Notes: generated by a model not told the origin, from the letters alone. Positions 10,801 to 25,149 are shown, counted from the first letter of the stretch. The stretch is DNA of 64,000 bases from Cryptomeria japonica (GCF_030272615.1 NC_081406.1:473312900-473376899), one strand, 5' to 3'. Numbers and translations are program-made.

Positions 10801-11533
10801 GCAATCTAATCTTGTTGTGCTTAAATGTGTGGAAATGGGATTTGCACTAGCCATTCTGTGGGGGTGTTGATCTATAGGGTGAGGGGGAAGATTCCCAAAG
10901 ATATGTTAAGATTTCATCATCTACATCATTTGGAGAGTAGGTTGCAAGAAGACCTTGACTTGTTAGTGTGTGATGGGCCTTCAAATAGTTTTTCCTATCA
11001 TTTTCATAATTTTTAACAATCTGATAGTTTTGATCTGTGTTATTAATATTCACGCTAAGTTGTGCCCATGTTCGTTGTCTGGAATGGATCATTGTAACTT
11101 GTCCATAGTCATCTGCATCAGGCTTTATATTAAAAATATAACATGTGACTTGAAAGTTGAAGTATGAAATGGAGAAATCAGAACATTGTGATTTAGTACG
11201 GTAATGTGTGGTGATTTACAAATTGGGTACATGACAAAAACCATGAGGATGACAATGTGAAACAGTAAGGGTTTAAATCCAAAAACATAGCATGAGGATG
11301 GCAAACAGTTTTAGACCCCACACACACACATATAAATGTGTGTGTTTACGATGTGAAACAAGTAATGAAGGCCATTAATTGTTAAATGCATGGGAAATGA
11401 AAAGAGGACTATTAATTGCAAAATAAATGAAGGATATCAATGCAGAGAATAAAAATCCTAGTAATAAAAAAAATATATGATCAATGTCATTAAACCAAGC
11501 CAATTAAATCCATGGCATTTGATTGAAAATATA
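10801..11533. other. Non-coding stretch
   Basis: No gene is supported. A short CA/TG microsatellite with a self-complementary core lies at 11319-11346, where CACACACACA, ATATAAA and TGTGTGTGT could fold back. Otherwise the sequence is AT-rich and featureless. Confidence 0.4.
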
Positions 11534-11538
11534 ACAAT
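11534..11538. repeat. 5 bp duplication, left (ACAAT)
   Basis: ACAAT precedes the TG end of the unit at 11539 and recurs at 15763-15767 right after its CA end. Five-base duplications are typical of LTR retrotransposon integration. Confidence 0.75.
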
Positions 11539-12980
11539 TGTAATGCCTCGCCAAGAACCCCAAAGGAAAAACCAGAACTAAGGGTGAAATAATATTTTAT
11601 TTTTTTTTAAGTATAAATCACATTAAGTGCATTAATTGCTACATTGCACAATAATAACACAAGCGAAAGACTTACACCAGAATTCCTAAAGGGTTACCAA
11701 CGAAGAATAAAACTAAAAGTTAAATTCCACAATCACGATTAATCCAATTAGCCATCATTACTCATTGAACATAATAAGCCATATGCAATAACAGATTATT
11801 TCATTTAAAGATTGAAATGATACAATATAATTTCTCTTCAATAAGTATTTACACCAATCATATAGTTAGGGTTACATTGATCTTCCAATACATGGCTCTC
11901 AATATACATATAAAGTTAACAACTTAACCAAATACAAGGTTACATAAATTCATTGATACAATTGACCACATAGGTCTCCAAATAACAATAATCTCCAAAC
12001 ATAAGATAGAGCATGAGTCACGAACCACAGGAACACCTGCGAAGCCAATCCTCACGAGAAGGTACGAACAAGAATATCCGATGGGGAGTGGCACTACCAC
12101 CTGACCATGTAATCCCCAAAATGTAATCACCCCACCATACTAGGAGATAGCAGAGGACCCTCAAGTAAGCATAAGCAAGACATGGACGACATAACAAACG
12201 ACCCTATGATAGAACAATACAACTCCATAATATTCCAGGTGACTCAACATCACAATACACAAGTGACCCTAAAGAGAGAGTGTGATCGCATAGAGCCTCC
12301 ATTGATCCCGGCTCCCATCCTGGGTTATCCTGGTAACCTTTTCCCGAACCTCCGGCTCCATCTAAGTCTCATGCGGACCCTACTGACCCTTAGTGAAGAC
12401 AAGGTGGTTGGTTTGCCATTTCAGATCTTCCCACTACATCTTGAGCCTATACAAGCACTCAACCATGCGCGGGGTACAATATCTTATATAATGTTATAAA
12501 CTACCCACCCCCTAATCAATTATTAGGTTATCACTTATTAACTGACTTTCAAGGGGTTATCCTGCCATCCACTTCGGGCGCAGCGCCCACTCGAAAGTCA
12601 CTCTCTCAAAGGACATTAAACAAACATGGTCACTCCACGAGGACCCTATGGCGAAATAGATAGTCATAACACCACTATCCAAATACAAGTGGTCAAAACA
12701 AAGACATACTAACTCTTGGTTAACCATAAGGAAAGACACCACATAGTTAAGACAACGAGGTCATCATATATCACTTGATCAAAAGTTACCAAATACGTCA
12801 CAATAGGACGACTGAATCAAAAACGAGAAATATCCACAAATAATACTCTTTGCAAAGAAAGCTAATTTCACTAAGTCCGCACTCAGACAATCTTTGAGAA
12901 AACAACATCATAAACACTTGCAAAATTCATTGATTGAAAATTAAATAACACCCTACATTTAATTGCATCATTCAAAACAT

Positions 12981-13134
12981 CATTCAATTCTATATAATTT
13001 CCAATTCAAAATTCCAACAAAGTAGTAAAATCTATATTAATTATTTAACCAAATAAAAATATGAATTACATTAAAACATATTATACATTTCCACATTAAA
13101 TCTAAATTTAACAATTCGATTTAATAACCCAAGC

Positions 13135-13182
<48 letters not shown>

Positions 13183-13340
13183 TTCAATTCTATATAATTT
13201 CCAATTCAAAATTCCAACAAAGTAGTAAAATCCATATTATTTATTTAACCAAATAAAAATATGAATTACATTAAAACATATTATACATTTTCACATTAAA
13301 TCTAAATTTAACAATTCGATTTAATAACCCAACCCTTGAT
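12981..13340. repeat. 160 bp direct duplication around (AT)n
   Basis: The segments 12981-13138 and 13181-13338 are nearly identical with an offset of exactly 200 bases (both begin CATTCAATTCTATATAATTT). A pure AT dinucleotide run at about 13139-13180 separates them. Slippage or recombination at the microsatellite probably created the duplication. Confidence 0.95.
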
Positions 13341-13354
13341 TTACAATTAAATAA

Positions 13355-13660
13355 ATATGTCCAAGGGGTTGAGCTTAGTTGGTTAAAGCATTGAGTTCTC
13401 AATGTGGAGACCCAAGTTCAACTCCCACGAGGGACATCTTTGTGTAGAATTCTAAGTTGCGACTCTTGGTCTTCCATTGGTTGTTTAAAGTGGATTTCTA
13501 AGTTGTGACCCTTGGTCTTCCAATTGTTGTTTCTAGTTTGCTGCTCGAAAGGAGCTAGTATGTAACAAGTTTGTAACTAGTATGTAACAAGTTTGTAACG
13601 TGGATGCTCGAATGAGCAAAAAATGAACTTTGTGATTCTATGATACTTAATACAAAAAAA
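13355..13660 (+). mobile_element. tRNA-derived SINE-like element
   Basis: The head resembles a tRNA gene. GAGCTTAGTTGGTTAAAGC fits a pol III A box region, CATTGA and TCAATG can pair as an anticodon-like stem, and AAGTTCAACTCCC fits a B box. A body of about 230 bases follows, containing two copies of a motif like CTAAGTTGNGACNCTTGGTCTTCCA (13452 and 13499) and a short repeat GTAACAAGTTTGTAAC. It ends in an A run (13654-13663) before an AT microsatellite. Flanking duplications are unclear because both sides are AT-rich; AAATAAAT on each side is a weak candidate. SINEs are copied by LINE machinery, and two LINEs are present in this window. Confidence 0.65.
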
Positions 13661-13826
13661 AAATTATATATATATATATATATATATCAAATAAATTAAT
13701 ATTAAAACCAACACATAAAAAATTAACTTATAAACTATCATTAAAATTTTAACATTTAAACTTAAATAAAAATTTAACGGCACATTAAAATTGCACTGCG
13801 AAGGGTAAAAGGGCATGTAGTGGGCA

Positions 13827-13915
13827 AAGCACTACCCGCGGGTAGTGTTGCCGTCGGTAGGCAGCAAACACTATCTGCCGGTAGTGCTACTACTCGCGTA
13901 GCAATCACTACCGAT
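13827..13915. repeat. Cluster of GC-rich palindromic motifs
   Basis: CACTACCCGCGGGTAGTG at 13830-13847 is an 18-base perfect palindrome. It is followed by diverged relatives (CTATCTGCCGGTAGTG, CTACTACTCGCGTAG and CACTACCGATTG). The cluster is a GC island in an AT-rich LTR. It could be a protein-binding array or a folded RNA region; nothing in the sequence decides between them. Confidence 0.75.
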
Positions 13916-15762
13916 TGATACGTGGGCAGGGGTTAGATTAATATTAAAATATATCTTCTTCTATTTTTAAACAATTTAACATAAAATAAAATCATCCCCT
14001 ATTCATCATTAACGGGAGCACATTCAGTGCCAAAATACAAAAAAAAAAGAAAGGATATTCTTCAATAAAGTAAATGGTAAATTAATAACACACGAGCCCC
14101 AATTATATAAAGATTTTGGAAAACATTAGAAGAATTTAAAAGAGATGAGAAGGATTTTGATAAAAAAAAATTCACTTCCATACACAAGAAGAATTCGTTG
14201 CATCTTGCAAGATGCAAATAACCAATTTTTGCCAACATAAACCCCAGATCTTGGGCAAATAAAAACTAGAAAACACACAGAAAACTAAATCTATTTCTTT
14301 CTATACCAAATAGAAGAGATAATCCAAGAACTAGATTTCGCAAGAACTAATAACAACCAGCAAATAGAAAAATGAACCATTTCCTTTCAACATACACCCA
14401 TTTGATTAGAATTCAACAAAATCATCAATAACGACTACTCTTTCTTTCAATTTGACATTCAACAATAATCTTCAAAGAAATTTTTTCAATTTTTCAAACA
14501 CACGGAAAGCAAACTAAAAACATTCAAATTTTAATTGCAACAAGAAGAAGATTATCCAACCTTCAAAGCAAACCACGAAGCAAATTTGAGGAAAAGTTTA
14601 CAATCTTGCCAACCAATCCAAATCCAAGTTCCTCCTCCAAAATGGTTTTCCAAATTTCTCATTCAAAAATCTGCCTCTCCTTCCCGTGAATTTTCAGGAA
14701 TATATGGGAAAAAATCTATTTCAACCTAAACTTTCTAGGTTAAAAGTTTTCTCCACCAATCAGAATAAACTATTTAAAAAATAAAAGCAATCAGATTTAC
14801 CTTTTTCCATAAACAGTTATTTTCCAACAAAATAATATACAAAAGTCAAATGGAAAGGTAAAAGGGAAAAGTTTTTATTTATTTCATTTTCTATTTTCCA
14901 TGATAATTTATTTCAACACAAGCATTTAAACTTTAAATGGCAAGGCAAATACTTATTTCTTTCCACAATATAATAATACAACTTTTTAACACAATAAAAT
15001 AAGCCAATTTAACCATTTAATTCTAGCAACTCATTTATTTAATTAAATCAATAAACTCAAGAGCATAATAATTAACTAATTACGCCAACACAAAAATAGC
15101 ATCATTCACTCAATTATATTACTTCAAATAATCAAAAGCACGCAAAATGAGGAATGATCAAATGACGACTCACAAGACGAAACACTAAAGCACTCTAACT
15201 CGCATACCGGTCAAACGGAAAAGACAACCGACTAACAACACTCACACGAGTGTAATTAGTTGGGGTCCAACAACTATCTCCTCCACTCCCATCGGACATA
15301 GAGGGCACGTTCAGACCTGTGAAACTAGGTGGAGTCGATACCCCGTACCTACCTGGTAATTTTACCTGCAATGCCCTGCACCAATGAACCACACATGCAT
15401 ATAAACAAATATATAACTGACACGGCACGCACACCGATGAAGGAGAATCGTGATGTTCCCTGTCTCACCGAAGTGAGTGAAGGAAAATCATCCCCTCGCA
15501 TCCCATACACTTGCAAACACGAAACATAAAAATAGCACATCACACATATGAAGTAAATGTGTCAATCCATGTCTGTAATCCATAAAAAATCTCATTAAAC
15601 ATAAGTAATAAAATACTGCATGAAAGCATACACTGCATCTCCAGATAAAGCATGAAATAACATCGCATAAAATAAGAATCAATATACAATAATGTTCCAC
15701 TGAACAGCCAACTGAAGTCAAACATAAGGACAAAAAGAGCCTGATCGAAGAGGGTTACTACA

Positions 15763-17403
15763 ACAATTGTCAAACAAATCAATCGGAAGTCTTGATGGTG
15801 TGCGCTTATGGGATAAGGTGGTGGTTGCAATATTGAAACGGGAAACTGCATTAAATGTGTGAAGATTATGGAGATCTATGGGACACCGCCATATTGGGAA
15901 AGCAATTAAGTGGCCTCAAGGATGTAAGATGTTGGGATTAGTATTTAAAGAGGTGAAGTATTTTGCCTTGAGACTATAGTATATTTTGTTGAGTTTGTAG
16001 GTGGCATTGGAAAGTTGCGAAGAAAAAATGGAAGCAACTTTCACCCTTTACACACCGAGGTAGTAGCTAGCTTTTGTAGGCAAGATATCGAATAAGAGGC
16101 TGAAATCAATCTTCAAGTACCCGAGCAATGAATTTATGATGACATTGAAAGCGCTACTTGGGGAAGTATTCATGGATACACCACATAGGTATCGAACTAA
16201 TGTGGATATTTTAACCATAGTGGCGGCATGGGGACTGGAGATTGGCAAGACGAACAAAGTAGAATGTATGTTAAAGGCCTGCACGAGGGAGGAATGGATG
16301 TATGGCCTCCAACCTGTGCTTGCTAGGGCCATCCCACTTTTGGGGTTTGATCTTGAGGATGGGGAGGTTACAAAGGAAGGAATTTGTTTCCTCTTCCCAT
16401 TTATTAGATGGAAAATTGGGGAGGATTAAGAGTCGAGGAAGGCAAAAGTGGCAGTGGGGTGGACATTATTGGAGCAATATCTTTGATAGAATAAAACGAG
16501 AGGGGTGGGCCCTCATGGGCATGGGACAGAGGCGATCAGAGCGACGGGTGGGGAAGATGAGTATGAGCAATCGCTGGTGGTGCCAAAATTTGAGTTGGAA
16601 GACCCCACTAGGTTAATGGTCTCATGAGGATCCATGGGGTTTGAAGTTCTTTGGGCCTTCGGCGATGTTTTTTGAAGGTTTTTGGAAAGGTATGTAATCT
16701 TTTTTATTTAAAATATAAATGTAAATGTATATATTAATGACTGTAAAACAATACAATTTAAGATAGTAAGGAAAGCACGAGTATAAAAACAAGAAGGGTA
16801 TGAACCTGAATAAAACAAATGATATAACATTTCCTTAATACCGTAAGTAAATGACAACAAACATGGACTATAAAACAGAAAGAATGAAAACTGACTTCAG
16901 ACCGTGAAGTAATAAAGAGTTTAACAATATAAGACGTTAAAAGTGGAAGAAGAGTAATACCTGGAACAATAATGTACCTTCTTACTCCTCTTTGATGGTT
17001 GTTGCATCTTCTTGTTCCTCTTCAATGGCTATTGTGTCTTCTTCGTGACTGAAATGAAATGATTTCATGTCTATTTGTATATATGAAATGTACTTCTTGT
17101 TGCCGTTTCCAGTTTGAATTTTGAATCTCCATTGAATTTCTTTTCAGCATTTAAATCTGAGTTGATTGATATTTTATGGAATATGGTGGCCTTGTACATT
17201 TCTTGCAGTGGATGCACGAGGGAGTGATGGTGATATGACCAATACGTCTGCGATGAAGTGACCACTACCTGCACAGTTGAGGTGGACAGATGGGGTGCAG
17301 TAACGTGTTAAGGTCACATTTTAGGAGGCACACGTGGACACACTAGTCTCTTTCGGTGACCTTTAATGAGCCAATAAGAGTCCATGGACTTGCACGTGGC
17401 ATT
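15763..17403. other. Stretch with one decayed ORF of unknown family
   Basis: Apart from the open frame at 16136-16429 nothing is clear. On the plus strand, 15980-16640 reads as scattered pieces of one protein in two phases with several stops. This is typical of an old retroelement or gene relic. Confidence 0.4.
16136..16429 (+). pseudogene. Unidentified decayed ORF
   Basis: Ninety-seven codons are open. The same phase extends upstream to about 16085 through in-frame sequence and downstream past a TAG into acidic sequence resembling EDEYEQSLVVPKFELEDP (~16540-16600). The pieces look like parts of one soluble, mixed alpha-helical protein with no cysteine or histidine clusters and no catalytic motif I know. 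Retroelement origin is likely from the surroundings but is not shown by the sequence. Confidence 0.3.
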
Positions 17404-17489
17404 GTAGTGTTGTTATGCCAGTTTCTATGTACAGTGGCAAGGCTCTGTAGTGTTGTTATGCCAGTTTCTATGTACAGTGGCGAGGCTCT
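17404..17489. repeat. 43 bp tandem duplication
   Basis: Two adjacent copies, 17404-17446 and 17447-17489, start GTAGTGTTGTTATGCCAG and differ at a single base (GGCAAGG against GGCGAGG). The duplication is recent. Confidence 0.95.
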
Positions 17490-19926
17490 GTAAACAGTTT
17501 ATGTTTTATTTGTTTATGCTTTATGTGGACACTTATTTTTTGAACATACAGCCCAGACTTGGGCACGATAGATTATGGTAATGCTATGGACAAGTGTATA
17601 TTGATTTAGTCCTACTTGTTTGACCGCTGACATTTGATAATGTTGTGTGTGAGACCAAACACACACTTGTGGGCCCCTAACTGCACCAATACCATCGCAT
17701 GTATTGGATCCTGCTCACGTTCCGACTCCAATCCCCTAACCCCTTTAAAACCCATTATTTTCCATTACTATTCTTTGCCATACCATTATGACTTCCCATT
17801 CTATTTTTTAGTATTTATATGAGAGCTCTCACTTCTACTCCCGCTGTGATTCTAGAACGCCTCTAAACATAATAATTCAATCAAACGAGTAAATTTAAGA
17901 ACTTAGTTGGACTACTTTAGACTTGTATTAGGATTCTAACCTAAGCAACTGTGTCTTAGCTTCTTGTTAGCAGCTTCAAGGTGATCGATTCAGAGTTGGT
18001 TCCTTAATAGAATGTTCTTGAAATGACCCAGGTAACCAGCACTTAGCGCACTAGGATTAATCAATTGCATAGTATGACTACTTTCTTTTCTGTGGATTTT
18101 TTTACCAACCTTTCGGGGCTGTAATCCCATTCAACTTCTCCATGTGAACTAGAGTATTCTATTTTGATACAATTTGATATAGAAAGTACACTAGTTAAGA
18201 TCCACACATTAATTCATCCTCCTTTCCTATGAATGTAAAAAGCATTCCACATTTCCCAGTTGCCTCACCAGACAAAGCAAAATTCAAAAGTAGACTAATC
18301 CCACAATCCCTTCACTCAACCGGTCACAGTTTAGCTACATCATATATGGAAAAAGGATATATCATTCTCGCACCAAAATTTTGTGAATGAATGTGTCTGA
18401 TTTTAAAATATTGCCCTCGAGAGAAGAACACCATGCACGTCATTCGATATATCCACCAAATGCAGATTCATTCGTCTCCACATTCAAAATTGCACAATTT
18501 AAATATTTCACAAGTGTTGGGCAGTAGAATTGATATTAGATGGACACTGATTAATCAAAAAATAACATTGTAATTAGTAGACAGATAAGACTATTCCCAT
18601 GTATATTGATAAAAATTAATTTCTTTAGTTTTCTTTGTCCGTTGAAAAACCTTTGGCGCATAGTAAAACTCATCAAATCTTGTTAGGCACTGTCCTTCAA
18701 AATCAAGGGATTACGTATATCAGTAATTAAAGTTAAACAAAGCTAAAAACTCAATTCTCCAATATATACATTATCATTTTGCATCCCACATTTCAACATC
18801 ACCTGGTACAATCACATTTTGAAGCCACAAACTATAGAACTATTAGAACATTTCTATATCAGCATTAAACAAATTTGGGAAAATTTTACAAGAATCTATA
18901 ACGTAGCAGCTGATGACCATCATAAGAACAAATCAAAATTGCATCTTAACAGCAACGTAGGGGGCAACAGATGGCAGTATACGATGAAAGCAAAATTGCA
19001 ACCTATATACTAACGAAGATGGGGCATAAAATTGACATACAAGCTCATGGTTTTCTAAAAGCTCTACCAAACTCAGATGGTATAATTAAAGCTGAAGTTG
19101 GCATGCTAAACTTCCCTATATAATTCCTCATTGAGAAGATGCATAGAACATTATCAGTCTTAAATTCAGTCTCCCATAGTTTGGTTAATTATTTTACCAG
19201 ATAAGATTACCATTAAAAAGATGTACAGCTCAGATAACTACTGGAGGATGAAAGGAGAACACGATCAAACATCACGAGGGTCCTCGTCTCCAAACTGGAG
19301 AAAGCTGATGGTAAGCTTCTAGGAGTGTGAAGGAGAACGGGATCAAACATTTTCAAGGCTAGTTTCTAGGGGCATAAAGGAGAACAGGAACAAACATAAT
19401 GTTCCTCATCTCCTTGCATGATTTAATTATGGATAATTTTGCCAACTGGAAACAAATCTGCCTCAAGTTCTAGTAAAAATGATGAAATTATACTTCTTAT
19501 AGCAAGTGCAATTACACTACTACTATCCAAGCAGATGACATAAAGCTAGCCAGGTCTATAGCAAAGGTCGTGGAAAGCACACTGTTCACCCCTTATGGCA
19601 AATGACTGATTATGGCAAATCACCCTTCTGTATATGTTAATAACACAAATGGATATGTGCTCTCATAGCCGAGAAATTCTGCTCAACTTCACGAGGACAT
19701 GATGGCAATAGGTAAAACTCTAAACCATATCGCGCTTCAGCACAAAATAGCATAATTGTTACAGTGCAACTTCAAATAATAACTTAAAGGAAATTTGTGT
19801 TCGGGTAGAGATTTTGAAATGACAAGCAAATTATTATCATGAAATCTATTTTCGAGGCATAGACTTCATGATATTAAATTTACCTTAGGAAATCAGCTAA
19901 CTTAAGATATTTATAAATAAAAGCTT
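17490..19926. other. Non-coding stretch
   Basis: No gene, tRNA or terminal repeat is supported. Around 19250-19400 a motif close to AAGGAGAACNNGATCAAACAT occurs three times at uneven spacing, suggesting a degenerate repeat. Short open frames here have no protein character. Confidence 0.4.
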
Positions 19927-19931
19927 CATTA

Positions 19932-20066
19932 TGTTGGTGGTGGAAATAAGCCACACCTTGACCGACGATGGACTGGTCCAAGAGGGGCCAGTAGCTCAGT
20001 GGTAGAGCACTCCAGCAGCGTATGGAAGGTCCTAGGTTAGAGTCCTAGCTGGTCCATGTCTCAACA
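19932..20066 (+). repeat. TRIM 5' LTR
   Basis: 135 bases, TGTTGG...CAACA. Compared with the 3' LTR it differs at five sites, two of them inside the B box of the tRNA-like part, where GGTTAGAGTCC replaces GGTTCGACTCC. The primer binding site follows with no spacer. Confidence 0.95.
19985..20056 (+). tRNA. tRNA-like sequence in TRIM 5' LTR (not a cellular tRNA)
   Basis: Seventy-two bases with canonical tRNA arm lengths: acceptor GGGCCAG pairing with CTGGTCC, a D arm GCTC/GAGC, a T stem CTAGG/CCTAG and discriminator A. The A box TAGCTCAGTGG is intact and the B box is damaged here (GGTTAGAGTCC). The anticodon arm is poor: in the 7-base register the loop is GCAGCGT, which puts AGC at positions 34-36 but C instead of the universal U33. 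A 4 bp stem with an 8-base loop is an alternative. The sequence is therefore unlikely to work in translation. Confidence 0.8.
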
Positions 20067-20083
20067 TGGTATCAGAGCCAGGT
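20067..20083 (+). promoter_or_regulatory. TRIM primer binding site (tRNA-iMet)
   Basis: TGGTATCAGAGCCAGGT is the reverse complement of the 3' end of plant initiator tRNA-Met including CCA, for 17 continuous bases. It abuts the 5' LTR directly. Minus-strand DNA synthesis would start here. Confidence 0.95.
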
Positions 20084-20111
20084 CCAGACTAGGAGCCCCA
20101 AACACACGAGA

Positions 20112-20156
20112 GGTGTGGCTTAAGGGGGGGTGTTGGTGGTGGAAATAAGCCACACC
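20112..20156 (+). repeat. 11 bp inverted repeat across the PPT/3' LTR junction
   Basis: GGTGTGGCTTA (20112-20122) is the exact reverse complement of TAAGCCACACC (20146-20156). The loop contains the polypurine tract and the first bases of the 3' LTR. In the transcript this could present the plus-strand priming site in a hairpin loop. Confidence 0.85.
20122..20130 (+). promoter_or_regulatory. TRIM polypurine tract
   Basis: AAGGGGGGG lies directly before the TGTTGG start of the 3' LTR, the expected place for plus-strand DNA priming. The Copia element ending at 36863 has almost the same tract before its own 3' LTR. Confidence 0.9.
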
Positions 20157-20265
20157 CGGACCGACGATGGACTGGTCCAAGAGGGGCCAGTAGCTCGGTG
20201 GTAGAGCACTCCAGCAGCGTATGGAAGGTCCTAGGTTCGACTCCTAGCTGGTCCATGTCTCAACA
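20131..20265 (+). repeat. TRIM 3' LTR
   Basis: 135 bases, the partner of 19932-20066 with five differences (CCTTGAC/CCCGGAC, one base in the A box, two in the B box). It is followed by the second CATTA duplication copy. Confidence 0.95.
20184..20255 (+). tRNA. tRNA-like sequence in TRIM 3' LTR (not a cellular tRNA)
   Basis: The same 72-base tRNA-like fold as in the 5' LTR. Here the B box GGTTCGACTCC is a perfect pol III consensus, while the A box has one change (TAGCTCGGTGG). The first 19 bases of the shared core, AGTAGCTCAGTGGTAGAGC in the other LTR, match my memory of plastid tRNA-Asn; the true source tRNA is uncertain. No T-run terminator follows within the LTR, so a pol III transcript would read on. 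An automatic tRNA finder might report this as tRNA-Ala(AGC) or a pseudogene. Confidence 0.8.
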
Positions 20266-20270
20266 CATTA

Positions 20271-21014
20271 GACTTTAATTTAAGGACGCTCAGCAAATTT
20301 GGTCATAAACAACACAGAAACATTATCACTTACGGAGTGTAGAAAGCCTTGACCGAGATTTTATGCCTGTACTAAAAATTGCAGCTGATGAAGCAGTTTC
20401 AATTTTAGATCGTTAGCATAGGATGTTTCAATCTTAAGATCATTGATACAGGATACATTCATATGGTAACCTGAGTTTGACCAATAATAATGCAAGCTCA
20501 AAATGAGTCATTAGAAGTTGCCTTACGTTTGAGGCTTGATAAAGAATCATAAATAAAACATTAGAAGTCGCCCTACCTTTGAGGCTTGATAAAGAATCAA
20601 ATACACTTCGAGAATTAAGTTTTCAATGAAAACACATTGATCTTCTAGAAAAATAGAAAATAAAATGTGCTGACAATATTGCTCAAAAAGTCTTCTTCAA
20701 AACTTGCAAGTTACTAGCTGTTGCTAAAAGGTACAAAATTTGATCATCTAAAACTCAAGAAATGAAAATCTCAAATTCAAACAGCATTAGAAATTATTAC
20801 TGCACATAAGCAGTCTCTACTGGTGCTCGAAATAACTTTGTTTAATATTCCATAGTCTTTACTATAATATGAGCCAAAAAAATTGTAAAAGCATTTCCTT
20901 CCAAAAAGCAGGCTTTTAACTGGAATCTAGGCTTTCTACAATTAACTAGAAAAGCCATCCAATAGTACATAATGAATTCAAATCTACACCCCAGTGCATA
21001 CATTCTAAAAAAAT
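20271..21014. other. Stretch downstream of RPL37, with a 50 bp tandem repeat
   Basis: At 20509-20605 two copies of a 50-base unit (both begin CATTAGAAGT and share GAGGCTTGATAAAGAATCA) lie in tandem. The part nearest 21015 must include the RPL37 3' untranslated region on the minus strand; no strong AATAAA signal was identified. Nothing else is seen. Confidence 0.5.

Positions 21015-25149
<4,135 letters not shown>

Larger units (their letters stand above)
11539..15762. mobile_element. Probable 4.2 kb solo LTR
   Basis: The unit begins TGTAATGCCTCG, ends GGGTTACTACA and is flanked by a perfect ACAAT duplication. Its ends are TG...CA and weakly inverted (TGTAATGCC against TGTAGTAACCC). There is no coding capacity, primer binding site or polypurine tract inside, so a solo LTR left by unequal recombination is the simplest reading; a non-autonomous element is an alternative. 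LTRs of several kb are known for some plant Gypsy lineages. Inside are a duplicated 160 bp segment around an AT microsatellite, a SINE-like insertion and a cluster of GC-rich palindromes. Orientation cannot be set from this alone. Confidence 0.65.
19927..20270 (+). mobile_element. TRIM with tRNA-like LTRs, plus its 5 bp TSD
   Basis: A complete miniature LTR retrotransposon lies at 19932-20265 (334 bases), flanked by the perfect duplication CATTA (19927-19931 and 20266-20270). It has two 135-base LTRs starting TGTTGG and ending CAACA, and a 64-base internal part that is little more than a primer binding site and a polypurine tract. It encodes no protein, so enzymes must come from another element. 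The primer site type and the stretch CTTAAGGGGGGGTGTT are shared with the full Copia element at 30.8-36.9 kb, which suggests a Copia helper. The LTRs differ at 5 of 135 positions. Each LTR carries a 72-base tRNA-like sequence, an arrangement comparable to Cassandra TRIMs with 5S rRNA sequence. Confidence 0.95.

Noticed and set aside
11319-11346. CACACA...TGTGTG hairpin as a terminator or regulatory RNA
   Set aside because: It is a short microsatellite with chance self-complementarity; no gene ends there.
13139-13180. AT microsatellite as a possible origin or matrix attachment site
   Set aside because: A simple dinucleotide repeat alone does not support such a claim.
20184-20255. A functional tRNA gene, for example tRNA-Ala(AGC)
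   Set aside because: It lies wholly inside an LTR, is duplicated with it, has a weak anticodon stem and C instead of U at position 33, and lacks a pol III terminator. It is better described as a tRNA-like part of the element.
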